A stretch of 6,082 nucleotides of DNA, taken from assembly GCA_964393795.1 (NCBI GenBank), contig CAYMWA010000193.1, forward strand, positions 1-6,082, written 5' to 3'. How positions within the stretch are numbered: the first letter of the stretch is position 1; each line of letters opens with the position of its first letter. The notes below the pieces were generated by a model, which saw only the letters and a program-made list of their open reading frames with translations, did not search any database and had not been told where the DNA came from. Below are positions 1-6,082 of this stretch, one piece after another. The stretch is from Chryseosolibacter sp964393795 (GTDB taxonomy: Bacteria; Bacteroidota; Bacteroidia; Cytophagales; Cyclobacteriaceae). The position numbers and the translations under genes are program-made.

Positions 1-1574
1 GTACAGAGGAGGGATGCGGGAAGGGTGAAAGCGGCGGCGGGTTGGGGATAGATAGAAACGGAACGTTCCAATTGATTGCTACATCCGTTCTGGCCAGTTA
101 CAGTAAGGGCAACATCATACACACCAGGGTTGTTAAAATGATGAACCGGATCCTGCTCATCCGAGATCTGTCCATCCGAAAAATCCCAATGAATATCAGA
201 TAAGTCAGATGCTGATGTAACAGTAAAGGTAACGTCGTGCGCGGCACAGGCACCGGCATATTGAAATCCAATATCAGGCGCCAATTTATCCTCCACAATA
301 ACTTCTCGTGAAAACGAACTACGGCCGACCGATGGATCAATGACCTCAAGCGTTATCTGATACGCACCGGGCTGCTGGTAGGTAATCATCTCTGGTTGCA
401 CACCGGTAGCCACTGCCGTTGACGCGCTACAGATATTCGGAAAGTCAACCCTGTAGACAAAGCGCGTTCCGGTGTTGGGACTAAAAGCAGTCCATTCCGA
501 ATTGTTTTTGATAAAGTCAAACCTTGTAGTGCTGGCTATCATTCCCAGGTTGCCCACACTGCTCAGTTCGGGAAGGGCAGTGATATCCTCTCCGAATTCG
601 GCTCTGTACATTACGCCCTGCAAGGTGAAAACAAACCCGACATACGCACCTCCATCATAAAACACCCGGATGTCCTGAAAATTTTCGGTGCCTGAAAAAC
701 CTCCTGTAATATCAACGGCGGCAGGTTCCGAGAACAAGCTCGTACCAAAATCAAAGCGAAACAGCTTTCTCGATGACGATGCTGCGGCAAATCCGTACCA
801 TTTTCCACAAATGTGATTGAGGGAAATGCCACGCAAAGAGCTGGCACCGGGGATGGAGGCCGTCGTGAGTATGTCGGCCGGATCCGGTGTGTTCGTCACA
901 CTGTTTCCCAAATTGACGAGCGTCAGCTTACTCGTAACGGGGTTCGTCAACACCGCGACCACACTCCCGGCAGACGATCCAACGGCTACCCCTGTGTTTG
1001 AATTTCCGGATGCGAACCCTTTGGCTATGCATTCGCCCGCAGGCGTACGATTGGAGACCAACGGTCCGAAAGAAATGCGTACAAGACTGTCGGTTTGTGA
1101 ATTGTACGTTAGACCATACCAAAAACCATCTTCCTCAACCATGGCCAGCCCGACAGGACCTTTCAATGCATTTCCCGGGTTTCCGAGGTCAACGATTTCA
1201 GGATGCGCGTTCCTTGGATCATTGCCAAAGTCAAGCCTGACCAGGTTGTTGCTCGTTCTCGCCGTCATGAAAAGAAAGTAGTTTTCGTATTGCTGCACCA
1301 GGGCGACCCCGGAAGGACTTGCCGCCTCCAACACTTGAACCAAAGAAGTTGCTGACGGCTCTCGGGTTAAATCTCCTCCGCAAAAGTCCCAGACAAATGC
1401 ACCATCTTGATAGGTGGAGGTATTGTCAATCCGGATCGTTTCGTTCAGGCAACTTTCGACAGGGGTCTGAAAAGATATGTCGGGACATTGCGCGACGACG
1501 CACATTGGAACAGCCGCCACACCAAGCGTGGCAACGACGATAAACTTCAAAGCATCAAGCATCCTTCCTGCCAT
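1..1574 (-). CDS. Secreted PKD / beta-propeller protein, N-terminal part (runs off the left edge)
   Basis: Reading from ATG at 1574 the frame stays open to base 3 (524 codons, no stop), so this is the N-terminal part of a longer protein. Seen: a signal peptide (residues 1-28, cut before Q29-C30); a PKD-like first half with WDFCGGDL at 62-69; six repeats of about 52 residues ending in motifs such as LVRLDFG (111-117), LVRISFG (164-170) and LFRFDFG (271-277); then a PKD-like second half with YQQPGAYQITLEVID (399-413); a canonical PKD domain with WDFSDG (463-468), NNPGVYDVALTV (481-492) and NGC; and the start of a further module from about 513. From memory, Bacteroidota encode large secreted proteins of this kind, often exported by the type IX system through a C-terminal signal, which would lie outside the window. 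The start sits 2 bp after the stop of the glycosyltransferase gene. M5 (1562) is an alternative start, although AGGAAGG directly abuts it, too close for normal spacing. No catalytic motif is visible; an adhesin or surface structural role is inference. Confidence 0.9.
   Translation of the reverse strand, partial: MAGRMLDALKFIVVATLGVAAVPMCVVAQCPDISFQTPVESCLNETIRIDNTSTYQDGAFVWDFCGGDLTREPSATSLVQVLEAASPSGVALVQQYENYFLFMTARTSNNLVRLDFGNDPRNAHPEIVDLGNPGNALKGPVGLAMVEEDGFWYGLTYNSQTDSLVRISFGPLVSNRTPAGECIAKGFASGNSNTGVAVGSSAGSVVAVLTNPVTSKLTLVNLGNSVTNTPDPADILTTASIPGASSLRGISLNHICGKWYGFAAASSSRKLFRFDFGTSLFSEPAAVDITGGFSGTENFQDIRVFYDGGAYVGFVFTLQGVMYRAEFGEDITALPELSSVGNLGMIASTTRFDFIKNNSEWTAFSPNTGTRFVYRVDFPNICSASTAVATGVQPEMITYQQPGAYQITLEVIDPSVGRSSFSREVIVEDKLAPDIGFQYAGACAAHDVTFTVTSASDLSDIHWDFSDGQISDEQDPVHHFNNPGVYDVALTVTGQNGCSNQLERSVSIYPQPAAAFTLPASLLC
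45..281 (-). other. PKD domain (second, uninterrupted copy)
   Basis: Residues about 432-510 match the PKD pattern: APDIGF at the first strand, C443, HWDFSDG (462-468), DPVHHF (475-480), NNPGVYDVALTV (481-492) and NGCS (496-499), ending VSIYP. PKD modules are Ig-like beta-sandwiches common in secreted bacterial proteins. A following module seems to start at A513 (AAAFTLP, C524), suggesting a tandem array continuing beyond the left edge. Confidence 0.88.
438..1310 (-). repeat. Six degenerate protein repeats, probable six-bladed beta-propeller
   Basis: Residues 89-379 contain six copies of a core shaped like 'G-hydrophobics-G-x-W/Y-Y-G ... L-x-R-x-D-F-G'. The closing strands are LVRLDFG (111), LVRISFG (164), LTLVNLG (217), LFRFDFG (271), MYRAEFG (322) and VYRVDFP (373). 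Spacing is 53, 53, 54, 51 and 51 residues. Copies 2 and 4 keep W-Y-G (152-154 and 259-261). The period and alternating hydrophobic strands suggest one propeller blade per repeat. The copies differ too much to be recent DNA duplications. The repeat pattern is seen; the fold is inference. Confidence 0.75.
1491..1574 (-). other. Signal peptide of the PKD/propeller protein
   Basis: Residues 1-28: a short start with R4 and K10, a hydrophobic core FIVVATLGVAAVPM (11-24), and a VVA-Q cleavage site at 28/29. This is a Sec type I pattern. There is no lipobox: the residues before C25 (AVPM) and C30 (VVAQ) do not fit L-[AS]-[GA]-C, so a lipoprotein is unlikely. The mature protein would begin Q-C. Confidence 0.8.
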
Positions 1575-1576
1575 AG

Positions 1577-2776
1577 TCAACTCAATAATATTCTTCTGTA
1601 GGCTTCAACTGCTTTTTGCCGGCTCCTAAGCGCCGCAGCGAGCTTCTCCAATTCCTTGCGGTGTTCCGGTCTGATCAGCAATTCCTCCAAACGTTGATAT
1701 AAGTCGGTCAGATGGGCCTGGTCCAGCCTTTCAGGGTCGAAAAGAACACCGGCTCCGCGGGCCTCCAGGAAATCTGACTCGTCGCCTATTCCTTCGGTCA
1801 AAACTACCGGAAGTCCGCAAGCCCAGAACTCACCAAGCTTTACCGGGGAAAGAAATTTTTTGGAAGCCCCGGGTTTGTACGTGGCAAAAGCAAAATCGCT
1901 CATATTGAGGTAATCGGGAATCGTATCATGCGGAACGAATTTGACCAGCACCCGGCTCGAAGGGAAACCCAATCTCGTCACCTGACTCCAAATCCATTCA
2001 TGAAATTCGGATGGCGATAGAATTACAAGATAGAAATTTCGCAATGACTGAAATGCAGCTTCATAAAGTTTAAATGACACCTCCTCGAGATAAAGACCGC
2101 CGTACTTCCCGGCATAAACGCCTACGACGTCATCATCGCCGATATTGAATTGCTGCCGCATACGTTCCCTTGCAACCGGGTCGAAATAAAATACGTCCGT
2201 ATCAACCGAGCAAGGTACGGTAATCAGTTTCTCTGGATCCGATCCTTGCTGAATGAGTCGTTCCCGATAGTGATCAGCCACAGGAAACAGCGCCATTGCG
2301 TGCTTCCTTTGCTTCTTCTCCCATCTGCTCTGAAACAGGTAGCGAGGGTCGTATACACTCCAAACCCCACTTTCGCGCATATAGTCAGCATGAGGCTCAA
2401 AAGACTCTACTATGAAAGGAATGGTGCTCTTTTTAGTCGCCAGATAGCCGAGTGCGCCTGCCGGAGCCCCCCTCGCCACAACGACATCAATGTTATGTCT
2501 TTTCAAAAGTCTTGCTACTTTCCTGGGAAAAAGGATAAAATCAATGATTTTATTGAGCGGTCCCAAACGGTGATTCGAAAGCAAGGGTGCATAGATCACC
2601 TTCTTATTCGAATGGAAACGCGACGTCAAATCCGGTTCCAAGAGATCTCTTTCCGTATTGACGAAAACCAAAAGAGAGACAAAATCAAAACGCTGCAAAA
2701 TATCAAGGTGCGGATACACCGTGGAAGGGGTAAGTGGATCGTTCAAATTCCAGTAGCTGAGATAAAGAATTCTCAT
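1577..2776 (-). CDS. Family 4 (GT-B) glycosyltransferase
   Basis: A 399-residue protein of normal length for GT4 enzymes, which are cytoplasmic or membrane-associated and transfer sugars from nucleotide donors. Start MRILYLSYWN at 2776 is preferred: it is a typical first strand and gives an ATGA overlap with the upstream stop. An in-frame ATG at 2794 would add six residues (MLPAIQ) and a 22-bp overlap. Visible: an N-terminal acceptor domain with DVVVARGAPAGALGY (97-111), the hinge-proximal VPCSVDTDVFYFD (187-199), a donor-side glycine stretch GVYAGKYGG (219-227), and the C-terminal SPVKLGEFWACGLPVV (310-325). E316 corresponds to the second Glu of the EX7E motif; the first is not conserved (F308), as in many GT4 members with an S-P-x-K variant. 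Donor and acceptor are unknown. It lies between a GT2 gene and the secreted protein, which starts 2 bp after its TGA. Confidence 0.92.
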   Translation of the reverse strand: MRILYLSYWNLNDPLTPSTVYPHLDILQRFDFVSLLVFVNTERDLLEPDLTSRFHSNKKVIYAPLLSNHRLGPLNKIIDFILFPRKVARLLKRHNIDVVVARGAPAGALGYLATKKSTIPFIVESFEPHADYMRESGVWSVYDPRYLFQSRWEKKQRKHAMALFPVADHYRERLIQQGSDPEKLITVPCSVDTDVFYFDPVARERMRQQFNIGDDDVVGVYAGKYGGLYLEEVSFKLYEAAFQSLRNFYLVILSPSEFHEWIWSQVTRLGFPSSRVLVKFVPHDTIPDYLNMSDFAFATYKPGASKKFLSPVKLGEFWACGLPVVLTEGIGDESDFLEARGAGVLFDPERLDQAHLTDLYQRLEELLIRPEHRKELEKLAAALRSRQKAVEAYRRILLS

Positions 2777-3579
2777 CTGAATAGCAGGTAACAAAATTCC
2801 TTTACCATTCCCCGGTGGAGATATTCCAGTGACATGAATTTCTTCACCCTGAATTTATACATGAGCCGGTGGTACCATGATAACTCTTCCCAGGCGGCGA
2901 TGTATCGGTATATTTCCCAATAAGACTTTTCAAGAGCCACAGCATTTCGCATGGCAGACTGACGATGCCGGCGATAGTGCAGGACTTCCTCTTTGATGAA
3001 TGCGTACGACCCTGCCCTTCTCGCCAATTCCATATAAAACAGCATGTCCTCGCCATGCGTCAGCCCAGCTTTCATTTGATAGGTCCTCGCATGGTCACGC
3101 CTGATCATCCATGTTGGACCGGCAAAGCACTTGCCATTCAACAAGGCCAGCTCCTTAAGAGGCGGTCCGGTAAAAAAAGTGGGCGACCAGGTTCGCCCGG
3201 TCTTATTCCATGCTTCGTCAAAAAAGACTACAAGACCGTCAACGAACGAAAGACGGGAGTCTGATTCGAATCTCGATAATCTTGCTTTCACACTGTTTAC
3301 CGGCAAGCGGTCATCGGCATCCAGAAAGCAAAAGAAATCTCCACGCATATTAGACAGGGCCAAATTACGGGCTGAAGACACACCCGCATTCTCTTGTGAT
3401 AAGACTCGAATTCTCTCATCGGTAAAGGACAACATCGTGTCGCGGCTGCCATCGGTACTGCCATCGTCGACGATAATAAGCTCCCAATTCTGGTATGACT
3501 GAGATAACACCGATTGGATTGCATCGGCAAGGAACCGTTCAGCGTTATAGCAGGGCATTATGATGCTTACAAGGCTCAT
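2773..3579 (-). CDS. Family 2 glycosyltransferase (GT-A fold)
   Basis: 268 residues with the full GT2 N-terminal catalytic signature: SIIMPCYNAERFL (5-17), IIVDDGSTDGS (35-45) for nucleotide binding, ENAGVSSARN (63-72), and the metal-binding FLDADD (85-90). THGEDMLFYMEL (174-185) supplies the likely catalytic-base region (E177/D178), followed by an HYRRHRQS segment (201-208) typical of the family. No membrane segment is evident, so it probably acts at the cytoplasmic face, adding one sugar to a lipid-linked glycan. The start ATG at 3579 overlaps the stop of the upstream methyltransferase (ATGA, 3579-3576), and its own stop overlaps the start of the GT4 gene the same way. Sugar specificity cannot be deduced. 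Confidence 0.95.
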   Translation of the reverse strand: MSLVSIIMPCYNAERFLADAIQSVLSQSYQNWELIIVDDGSTDGSRDTMLSFTDERIRVLSQENAGVSSARNLALSNMRGDFFCFLDADDRLPVNSVKARLSRFESDSRLSFVDGLVVFFDEAWNKTGRTWSPTFFTGPPLKELALLNGKCFAGPTWMIRRDHARTYQMKAGLTHGEDMLFYMELARRAGSYAFIKEEVLHYRRHRQSAMRNAVALEKSYWEIYRYIAAWEELSWYHRLMYKFRVKKFMSLEYLHRGMVKEFCYLLFR

Positions 3580-4208
3580 TCCGCTTTGTAGGCTTCCAGA
3601 TAGAGAGATTCAATCTTGCGCCACTCAAGATCCTTTAGCAAAATTTTATCCTTGCCGTTCCGAAAATCTTTCCGTTCAACATTGTCAAATCCGGCGCGCC
3701 GCAGCAATCGCTCAAAAGTCTCAAAGTCATAGATAAATTGGTGACCATGATTTCGGAAGACACCATTTATCCGTTCCATCGGCGTTTCTCCAGCACCTTG
3801 ATAGGGAAGCTTTGTCGCCGCGCCCTTCTTAATCTGATTAAACGCAGTCAAATACAACTCTCCGTCAGGAACAACGATTCTCAGGGTACCACCGGGCTTA
3901 AGAGCCCGATGAAACTCACTCAGGACAAAAGGCATTGAACTATATTCAATATGCTCCAGGCAATGCTCCGTAAATATTCCGTAAAAGCGGTTGTCTGCAA
4001 ATGGCAGGCCGTTGCGGGCAAAATCCCAGCAAACTTCCACCCCCGGCATCCAATGGAAATCAAGATGCAGGAAATGAGAATCAAAATTGTTTCCACACCC
4101 TACGTCCAGATAATGTTTTGATGATCTCACATTGTTCAACACTTTAATATTCCTCTTTAAAGAGGATATAAACTTCTGTACTTTATGATAGGAAAATGGG
4201 TGCCTCAT
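3576..4208 (-). CDS. Class I SAM-dependent methyltransferase (Methyltransf_11-like)
   Basis: 210 residues. SAM-binding motif I is YLDVGCGNN (33-41); LPFADNRFYGIF (68-79) precedes motif EHCLEH (81-86); LKPGGTLRIVVPD (103-115) is the post-motif strand; GHQFIYDFETFERLLRRAGF (155-174) is a common C-terminal helix pattern. It resembles small predicted methyltransferases often found in glycan and LPS clusters (COG4627-like, from memory). The substrate is unknown; a sugar hydroxyl or a glycan terminus is plausible from context. It follows the only intergenic gap in the window and overlaps the next gene by 4 bp. No Shine-Dalgarno sequence is visible before the ATG at 4208; the preceding bases are A/T-rich. 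Confidence 0.9.
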   Translation of the reverse strand: MRHPFSYHKVQKFISSLKRNIKVLNNVRSSKHYLDVGCGNNFDSHFLHLDFHWMPGVEVCWDFARNGLPFADNRFYGIFTEHCLEHIEYSSMPFVLSEFHRALKPGGTLRIVVPDGELYLTAFNQIKKGAATKLPYQGAGETPMERINGVFRNHGHQFIYDFETFERLLRRAGFDNVERKDFRNGKDKILLKDLEWRKIESLYLEAYKAE

Positions 4209-4275
4209 ATCTAAACATCTAATATGCAGCTAGTCAATACTGCGTCACTATCATTACCATTTTACATGTTTACTT
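4209..4275. other. 67-bp intergenic gap between the two methyltransferase genes
   Basis: This is the only non-coding stretch of note. It is A/T-rich and has no T-run after a stable hairpin, so no terminator is evident. A weak 4-bp inverted repeat (GCAG...CTGC on the minus strand) spans a 10-base loop. A TTGACT hexamer occurs, but what lies 17 bp downstream is a poor -10 (TTAGAT) almost touching the ATG, so a promoter here is not supported. Confidence 0.5.
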
Positions 4276-5112
4276 TCATGCATGATGGCTTTTTTTCCAG
4301 AACACCCCGGCCCAATCAATAGTGTTCATTTCGTCTGCAACACCATAGGTTTTCCTGAAATCAGTCACGGCCTCACGGCATGCCTTTACGGCGCCCCAAT
4401 CGTCCACAATAACATATCCTCCAACCGACAGCTTAGGATAAAGGTGAACCAGCGCATCCATTGTAGATTCGTACATGTCGCCATCCAGGCGCAATACTGA
4501 TAGCTTTTCAATGGGCGCAGACGGAAGCGTCTCGCTAAACCATCCTTTCAGAAACTTCACCTGTCCATCAAGAAGGCCGTACTTTTCGAAATTGCGCTTA
4601 ACAGTTTCAAGCGAGACACTCAGGACGTCCTGCAAATAGTGCTCGTCTCCCCGGTCATGCACAAATTTTTCATTAGGTCTTGGCAGCCCCTCAAATGAAT
4701 CCGCGACCCATACGCACTTGTCTGTAATCTGGAAGGCCTTCAAAAGCGCACGCATATAAATGGTCGCACCGCCGCGCCAAACTCCCGTTTCAATCAAGTC
4801 ACCTTCAATGCGGTTGTTAATGGTATCTTCAACACAAAATCGGATGTTTTGCAATCGTTTCAGTCCAATCATTGTATCCGCATTAACTGGCCAATCGGCT
4901 CCGACCACCCGTTTTGCCATGTTCGGGGCGCTGTATTTGAGGATCCGGTAATCAAAGGCCTGCAAAATACCGGCAAGCGGCAGCAGCAGTTTTTGCCGCC
5001 AACCAGACCCGCCCCATTTCAGCGGTCGGTATTCTCCATGTTCAGAACGATGATAATCGATCAAGACCTTCTCAAGAAGATCAATATAAAGTTCCCTGAC
5101 TTCCGTTGTCAT
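4276..5112 (-). CDS. TylF/MycF-type (macrocin O-methyltransferase family) methyltransferase
   Basis: 278 residues from ATG at 5112. The sequence begins MTTEVRELYIDLLEKVL, matching the usual start of this family. SAM-binding LIETGVWRGGAT lies at about 106-117, followed by ADSFEGLPRPN (137-147), LRLDGDMYEST (207-217) and VIVDDWGA (235-242). D210 and the D237-D238 pair fit the metal-binding aspartates known from MycF, which needs Mg2+ and methylates a sugar hydroxyl on a macrolide. Here, among glycosyltransferases, it probably O-methylates a sugar of the surface glycan; this is inference. The frame also has an ATG at 5181, adding 23 Cys/Leu-rich residues and enlarging the overlap with the upstream gene from 32 to 101 bp, so the shorter start is preferred. 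No good ribosome binding site supports either. Confidence 0.9.
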   Translation of the reverse strand: MTTEVRELYIDLLEKVLIDYHRSEHGEYRPLKWGGSGWRQKLLLPLAGILQAFDYRILKYSAPNMAKRVVGADWPVNADTMIGLKRLQNIRFCVEDTINNRIEGDLIETGVWRGGATIYMRALLKAFQITDKCVWVADSFEGLPRPNEKFVHDRGDEHYLQDVLSVSLETVKRNFEKYGLLDGQVKFLKGWFSETLPSAPIEKLSVLRLDGDMYESTMDALVHLYPKLSVGGYVIVDDWGAVKACREAVTDFRKTYGVADEMNTIDWAGVFWKKSHHA

Positions 5113-6028
5113 AATTTCTGGTAAAAATAACTTCCAAAAGCAGACGCAAACGTTCTCTGATAGCCTTGTTAAACGGAGCAATCAAAAGAAATCGAATAAT
5201 TCTAAGAAAATAGATCAGCACTACAGTTATCCGCGCGTATCTCCATCGTAAGTACCTATGCTCTGCCCGAATCTGATATCTCCGCCGCAGCGTACCATCG
5301 TAGTTTTGCTTTTGTTTGAAAGATCTGCCCACCAGGTGGACCACTGACAAATTTGCGGCATAGTACATCTTTACTCCGGCATGCATCCATTGCGATGCCC
5401 AATAGAGCTCTTCGCCATACAGGAACGTTTGATCATAAAGCCTTTCTCCTGGCAGTTTCTTTAGCAATTTACGAGGAAAAAGATAACACGTGGCGGTAAT
5501 ATAGCCTTTGTCGATCACCCTGCTCGTATCTGGCACAAACCTTATCAATAAGTCATCGCGCTGTCGCCTCGGCAGAAGCTTGTGTATGAAAAGGCTTAGC
5601 ATAACTTCCAGCGACAAACGAGGAAGGTATCCGTAGGCGACCTGCGGCGTTCCGTCTTCCGTTAGCAGGGCTGGCGTCAACACAATCCGGTCGTCATAGT
5701 TCCTGACGATATTGATAGACTCCATAAAAAAAGCGCCGTCGGTGATAATTGTATCGCTGTTTAGCAGCAGCACGTAAGGCTTGGTGGCAAAAGAAATTCC
5801 CAAATTGTTGCCGCGTGCAAAACCAACATTAACTTTTGACCGCACGTAAACGATGTTCGGAAAAATTTCATAGAATGGCCTTTCATTTTGCTCGTCCGAC
5901 CCATTGTCGACCAAAATCACTTCAAATTCCAAATTGCCGGGCTTCGACGAGAGTATGGAAGAAATACACGCGCAGGTAATTGCATGTGTATTGTAGTTGA
6001 CAATAACGATCGACAGGCCGTTCAGCAT
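5081..6028 (-). CDS. Family 2 glycosyltransferase, rhamnosyltransferase-like
   Basis: 315 residues. Motifs: SIVIVNYNTH (6-15), VILVDNGSDE (37-46), NVGFARGNNLG (67-77), and LLLNSDT (87-93), where NSD replaces the usual DxD, as is common in the WbbL/rhamnosyltransferase-like subgroup. FLYGEELYW (202-210) contains the likely catalytic acidic residues, and HLVGRS (231-236) follows. A basic stretch (LRRRYQIRAEHRYLRWRYAR, 247-266) precedes a hydrophobic segment at 267-284, consistent with membrane attachment at the cytoplasmic face; many relatives have the same tail. The ATG at 6028 overlaps the upstream stop by 7 bp, and the 3' end overlaps the TylF-type gene by 32 bp. Similarity to rhamnosyltransferases does not establish the donor sugar. 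Confidence 0.94.
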   Translation of the reverse strand: MLNGLSIVIVNYNTHAITCACISSILSSKPGNLEFEVILVDNGSDEQNERPFYEIFPNIVYVRSKVNVGFARGNNLGISFATKPYVLLLNSDTIITDGAFFMESINIVRNYDDRIVLTPALLTEDGTPQVAYGYLPRLSLEVMLSLFIHKLLPRRQRDDLLIRFVPDTSRVIDKGYITATCYLFPRKLLKKLPGERLYDQTFLYGEELYWASQWMHAGVKMYYAANLSVVHLVGRSFKQKQNYDGTLRRRYQIRAEHRYLRWRYARITVVLIYFLRIIRFLLIAPFNKAIRERLRLLLEVIFTRNYDNGSQGTLY

Positions 6029-6082
6029 TGTTCCATTATGTTTTCGATTCGCCCTAGCTGTTTTTCATAGGTATTGTCGAGC
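6022..6082 (-). CDS. 3' end of an upstream gene, unknown product (partial)
   Basis: An open frame enters from the right edge and reads LDNTYEKQLGRIENIMEQC followed by TGA at 6024-6022. Its stop lies inside the start region of the next gene (ATGCTGA, 6028-6022), the same compact style as the other junctions. The amphipathic, charged tail would suit the C-terminal helix of a glycosyltransferase, but 19 residues are too few to name a family. That it is coding rests on the overlap geometry and the open frame. Confidence 0.6.
   Translation of the reverse strand, partial: LDNTYEKQLGRIENIMEQC

Noticed and set aside
98..349. 83-codon minus-strand open frame
   Set aside because: It overlaps the PKD domain in a different frame; the PKD motifs WDFSDG and PGVYDVALTV establish the real frame.
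817..1281. 154-codon plus-strand open frame
   Set aside because: It is antisense to the propeller repeats of the secreted protein, which show clear periodicity; its own translation shows no domain or signal.
1487..1574. Lipoprotein signal at C25 or C30 of the secreted protein
   Set aside because: Residues before both cysteines do not match a lipobox; VVA-Q fits signal peptidase I cleavage instead.
2150..2791. 213-codon plus-strand open frame
   Set aside because: It lies entirely opposite the GT4 gene, whose frame carries family motifs; the plus-strand translation has no recognisable domain and an irregular, Arg/His/Ile-rich composition typical of an antisense shadow.
4209..4240. Possible sigma70-like promoter (TTGACT with TTAGAT 17 bp downstream, minus strand)
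   Set aside because: The -10 matches the consensus poorly and lies only about 3 bases from the ATG, leaving no room for a leader. Bacteroidota also use a different promoter consensus.
4220..4245. Possible hairpin terminator in the intergenic gap
   Set aside because: The stem is about 4 bp with a 10-base loop and no T-run follows it, so it would not act as an intrinsic terminator.

Overview
The window holds part of a surface-polysaccharide gene cluster that ends in the start of a large secreted protein. All genes lie on the minus strand, so transcription runs from high to low coordinates. The organism is probably a Bacteroidota bacterium (Cytophagales/Saprospiria-like). Reasons: the last gene encodes a PKD plus beta-propeller secreted protein of a type I associate with that phylum, its mature end looks like 'Q-C' after a type I signal peptide, and most starts lack a Shine-Dalgarno sequence. 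No rRNA or housekeeping marker is present, so the taxon is inference.

Layout in transcription order: (1) 6081-6022, the last 19 codons of an upstream gene; (2) 6028-5081, a family 2 glycosyltransferase of the rhamnosyltransferase-like type; (3) 5112-4276, a TylF/MycF-type methyltransferase; (4) a 67-bp gap, the only real intergenic space; (5) 4208-3576, a small class I SAM methyltransferase; (6) 3579-2773, a second family 2 glycosyltransferase; (7) 2776-1577, a family 4 (GT-B) glycosyltransferase; (8) 1574 to the left edge, the first 524 codons of a secreted protein with a signal peptide, a PKD-like domain apparently split by a six-repeat beta-propeller, a second PKD domain and the start of a third module. 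The frame of gene 8 stays open to base 1.

Genes are tightly packed: 7-bp and 32-bp overlaps, two ATGA stop/start overlaps, and a 2-bp spacing before the secreted protein. This suggests one operon with translational coupling. The three glycosyltransferases and two methyltransferases probably assemble and methylate a glycan such as O-antigen, capsule or exopolysaccharide. Donor sugars and linkages cannot be read from the sequence. The most interesting points are the nested architecture of the secreted protein, with cysteines flanking the insertion, and its placement directly behind the glycan genes. I saw no RNA genes, mobile elements, CRISPR arrays or clear terminators.
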